Assembly (NCBI GenBank): GCA_021797415.1
Contig: JAJZZT010000476.1
Location: 1 to 7,077 of the forward strand
DNA length: 7,077 nucleotides
From: Bacillota bacterium
GTDB lineage: Bacteria > Bacillota > Bacilli > Alicyclobacillales > SLC66
Direction of reading: 5' to 3'
Part shown: piece after piece, positions 5,291-7,077 of the stretch
Numbering within the stretch: position 1 is the stretch's first letter
Layout: every line of letters starts with the position of its first letter
The notes under the pieces: model-generated
Database searches by the model: none
Seen by the model: only the letters and a program-made list of their open reading frames with translations
What the model was told of the DNA's origin: nothing
Made by a program: the position numbers and the translations under genes

Positions 5291-5371
5291 TCAGTCGCGA
5301 TGCCGTACGCCCAGCAACGCCCTGACGATGCCACCCAGGAAACGCGGCAGTTTGATCGTGTAGAACCGCAT
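5291..5371 (-). CDS. spoVM: Stage V sporulation protein M (SpoVM)
   Basis: SpoVM is a 26-residue amphipathic helix made in the mother cell that recognises the convex forespore membrane, anchors SpoIVA for coat assembly and is needed for cortex formation. This frame is exactly 26 codons, from ATG 5371 to TGA 5291. Residues 3-21 read FYTIKLPRFLGGIVRALLG, almost the same as the Bacillus subtilis peptide as I remember it, including the key Pro9; the last residues (VRHRD) differ more. GGGAGGAGA (5386-5378) lies six bases before the ATG. The position between rpe and rpmB, transcribed against rpmB, matches the conserved order. It is so short that standard gene calling often misses it. Confidence 0.96.
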   Translation of the reverse strand: MRFYTIKLPRFLGGIVRALLGVRHRD

Positions 5372-5479
5372 GCGGACTCTCCTCCCACACCAGGCATTCC
5401 TGAGCCGGGCCGCCTTGTAAGAATGAATGCGAGATAGACCATTCCTTCATGCGGCGTGATCGACTTGGATAACGGGCTG

Positions 5480-5509
5480 ATTATAACTATATGCCGCGAA
5501 CATGGGCAA
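5480..5509 (-). promoter_or_regulatory. Candidate promoter of spoVM (sigma-A like, overlapping a weak sigma-E match)
   Basis: On the minus strand TTGCCC (5509-5504) and a perfect TATAAT (5485-5480) are 18 bases apart and point toward spoVM, about 108 bases upstream of its ATG. Overlapping it, ACACATT (5514-5508) and CATATAGT (5493-5486) with a 14-base spacer resemble sigma-E sites. spoVM is under sigma-E in Bacillus subtilis, so the second reading is biologically expected but is the weaker match. Confidence 0.4.
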
Positions 5510-5543
5510 TGTGTCTATCTTGAAAATATCATCTGCCAGCCGT

Positions 5544-5610
5544 CGTCATTCCCTTTGCTCCTGCTCGGACACCGCTGGCGCTAAACTCGCGACGAGCAAA
5601 GGGAATGACG
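5544..5610. repeat. 17-bp inverted repeat flanking the minisatellite
   Basis: CGTCATTCCCTTTGCTC (5544-5560) is the exact reverse complement of GAGCAAAGGGAATGACG at 5594-5610, which recurs at 5651-5667 in the second tandem copy. A long hairpin could form with either copy, with loops of 33 or 90 bases. On the minus strand it lies downstream of rpe and could limit transcription into spoVM or protect the rsgA-rpe transcript, but no U-tract follows. Confidence 0.85.
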
Positions 5611-5704
5611 CCGACCCAGCAAACCTTGTCCATGGTGCGGAACTCGCGACGAGCAAAGGGAATGACGCCGGCCCAGCAAACCTTGTCCATGGCGCTAAAC
5701 TCGC
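5576..5704 (+). repeat. 57-bp tandem repeat downstream of rpe
   Basis: Two full copies (5584-5640 and 5641-5697) differ at only four of 57 positions. A partial copy precedes them (tail 5576-5583) and another follows (head 5698-5704). The unit is a multiple of three, so plus-strand frame 5502-5834 shows a 19-residue repeat (ATSKGNDA-PANLVHG core); that frame lacks a ribosome-binding site and runs antisense into rpe, so I do not call it a gene. The tract fills the rpe-spoVM spacer. Confidence 0.93.
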
Positions 5705-5742
5705 CGGGCATAGGGCAGGGCGCCGGTCTGGCAGCTTGGGGC

Positions 5743-6396
5743 TCACTGTCCGCGCAGTTGACGAATCGCCTCCAAGGGATTCCCTGAACCGAACACAAAC
5801 GACCCCGCGACAAGAATCGAAGCGCCCGCCTTGACGCAGGCGGCGGCCGTCACCGGATTGATCCCGCCGTCCACCTCGATGCGCACCGCCCTGTGCCCCC
5901 GTTCATTCAGCTTTTTTCGTACTGTTGAAATCTTATGCAGCATGACGGGGAGAAATTCCTGTCCGCCGAATCCGGGATTGACCGTCATGATGAGCACCAG
6001 GTCGATATCATCGAGCACATATTCCAGCACGGTATCCGGCGTGGCGGGATTCAGAGCCACACCAGCCTCGGCGCCCAGAGCCCGAATGCTCGCGAGCGTC
6101 CGCTGCAGATGCGTGCACGCCTCGGCATGCACCGTGATGATGCTCGCTCCCGCGTCATGAACCGCGTCGATCATGCGCTCCGGTTCTTCCACCATGAGGT
6201 GCGCGTCGATGGGCACTTTTGCAAAAGTTTTGAGCGACGCGATGATGGGAGCGCCAAAGGTGAGATTGGGCACGAAACGGCCGTCCATCACGTCCGCGTG
6301 GATCAGATCGGCCCCGCCGGCCGTGACAAGTTGGACAGACCGCCCGAGATTTGCAAAATCAGCCGCCAGGATTGACGGCGCCACCTGAACGTACAT
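5743..6396 (-). CDS. rpe: Ribulose-phosphate 3-epimerase
   Basis: Rpe interconverts ribulose 5-phosphate and xylulose 5-phosphate in the pentose phosphate pathway, in the cytosol. The 217-residue TIM barrel has all hallmarks: VAPSILAADF (5-14), HADVMDGRFVPN (33-44) with metal ligands His33 and Asp35, HLMVEEPE (66-73) with His66, VNPGFGGQEF (139-148) at the phosphate site, and VDGGIN (175-180) with the acid/base Asp176. I chose ATG 6396-6394: the protein then begins at the family N-terminus, and GAGG (6408-6405) lies eight bases upstream. The frame stays open to 6603, but that extension is rsgA read in another frame. The ATG overlaps the rsgA stop by one base (TGATG), showing translational coupling. 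Confidence 0.97.
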   Translation of the reverse strand: MYVQVAPSILAADFANLGRSVQLVTAGGADLIHADVMDGRFVPNLTFGAPIIASLKTFAKVPIDAHLMVEEPERMIDAVHDAGASIITVHAEACTHLQRTLASIRALGAEAGVALNPATPDTVLEYVLDDIDLVLIMTVNPGFGGQEFLPVMLHKISTVRKKLNERGHRAVRIEVDGGINPVTAAACVKAGASILVAGSFVFGSGNPLEAIRQLRGQ

Positions 6397-7077
6397 CAAT
6401 ATCGCCTCGCCTTGGCCTCTTTTAATTCGTGAAGTACCTGAAGATAGTCCGCATAGCGCGCGGCGGCGATCGCCCCGCCGGCCGCCGGCCGCACGGCGCA
6501 TCCGTCCTCGCCCTCGTGGAGACAGCCGCGAAATTCGCATCCAGGAGCCACGGCCGCAATGTCGCGAAACAGCCCGGTCAGTTGCGCCGGCTCGACAGAC
6601 CACAGATCAAACTGGGAAAATCCCGGCGTATCGCCGACAAATCCGTCTCCGTGGCGATAGAGTTCCACGTGCGTAGTGGTCTGCCTGCCGCGTCGGGAGC
6701 GTTCGCTCACTTCGCCGATTGCGACGGCCGCGTCTGGAATAAGGTGGCGCAGGATGGTGGATTTCCCTACACCCGACTGTCCCATGAGGACACTAACCTT
6801 TCCAGGCAAGGATTTTTTGAGCGCCTCAACTCCGATCTCTGCGCGCAAAGAGACGGGCATCAGGGAATACGAGAGCGGTTCGTAGATTTCGCGAATGCGC
6901 CGCCACTCCCGCGGGGCATCGGGCAGGTCCAATTTGGTCAGGACAATGGACGCGGGCAGTGCGGTCCACTCGATCATGGCCAGCATCTTGTCCATCTGGT
7001 ACAGCGATGGCGGCGGATCGGCCAGGGCGACCACCAGCAAAATCTGGTCCACGTTCGCAACAGGGGGACGGACCATT
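6396..7077 (-). CDS. rsgA: Small ribosomal subunit biogenesis GTPase RsgA (5' end outside window)
   Basis: RsgA (YjeQ/CpgA) is a circularly permuted GTPase that checks late 30S maturation. The visible 226 residues lack the N-terminal OB-fold start; the window enters at RPPVANVDQILLV. The permuted motif order is seen: G4 TKLD (47-50 of the fragment), G1 GQSGVGKST (99-107), the Thr-rich G2 after RRGRQ (128-136), and G3 DTPG (149-152). The C-terminal zinc knuckle has Cys180, Cys185, His187 and Cys193. The Met at 7076 is internal, because the family has about 70 more residues before this point. It is the first gene of the rsgA-rpe pair. Confidence 0.96.
   Translation of the reverse strand, partial: MVRPPVANVDQILLVVALADPPPSLYQMDKMLAMIEWTALPASIVLTKLDLPDAPREWRRIREIYEPLSYSLMPVSLRAEIGVEALKKSLPGKVSVLMGQSGVGKSTILRHLIPDAAVAIGEVSERSRRGRQTTTHVELYRHGDGFVGDTPGFSQFDLWSVEPAQLTGLFRDIAAVAPGCEFRGCLHEGEDGCAVRPAAGGAIAAARYADYLQVLHELKEAKARRY

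Noticed and set aside
5502..5834. Plus-strand frame with a 19-residue repeat
   Set aside because: No ribosome-binding site, antisense over the rpe 3' end, and the peptide repeat is a by-product of the 57-bp DNA repeat.
6397..6603. An upstream extension of rpe by 69 codons
   Set aside because: It overlaps rsgA in another frame and the Rpe N-terminus clearly begins at ATG 6396.

Overview
The window looks like a conserved chromosomal segment of a high-GC, endospore-forming Bacillota. The evidence is a 26-codon SpoVM gene, the rsgA-rpe pair, YloU/Asp23-FakA-RecG in series, and a divergent rpmB, an order close to the rsgA-rpe-spoVM-rpmB-yloU-yloV-recG neighbourhood of Bacillus subtilis. The base composition and the accessory Rpn gene would fit an Alicyclobacillaceae-like lineage, but that placement is a guess.

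Layout, reading the minus strand from right to left: rsgA (5' end beyond the window) overlaps rpe by one base (TGATG). A 371-base spacer follows, holding a 57-bp tandem repeat, an inverted copy of part of it, and a candidate promoter. Next comes spoVM. A 461-base gap then separates the convergent 3' ends of spoVM and rpmB; it carries the rpmB terminator and two ~150-175 bp MITE-like repeat units with inverted-repeat ends. After the plus-strand rpmB and an Rpn-family PD-(D/E)XK nuclease gene (rpn), the minus-strand run resumes with asp23/yloU, fakA and recG (3' end beyond the window). These three are tightly packed and all appear to start with GTG or TTG.

Functions: RsgA (30S maturation GTPase), L28 (50S protein) and RecG (fork-remodelling helicase) are housekeeping. 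Rpe belongs to the pentose phosphate pathway, FakA phosphorylates fatty acids with FakB partners, Asp23/YloU is a small conserved protein usually next to FakA, and SpoVM marks the forespore surface for coat assembly. Relative to B. subtilis (from memory), thiN between rpe and spoVM and the sdaA genes between fakA and recG are absent, and rpn is an extra gene between rpmB and asp23.

The most interesting features are (1) a perfect Shine-Dalgarno followed by tandem ATGs inside rpn, in frame, which could express a separate C-terminal peptide like the intragenic RpnS antitoxins described for Rpn genes; (2) the two-unit repeat array with conserved ends, unrelated cores and competing hairpins at the junctions; and (3) the 57-bp minisatellite with an inverted partner downstream of rpe. 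I do not see a clearly new multi-gene system.
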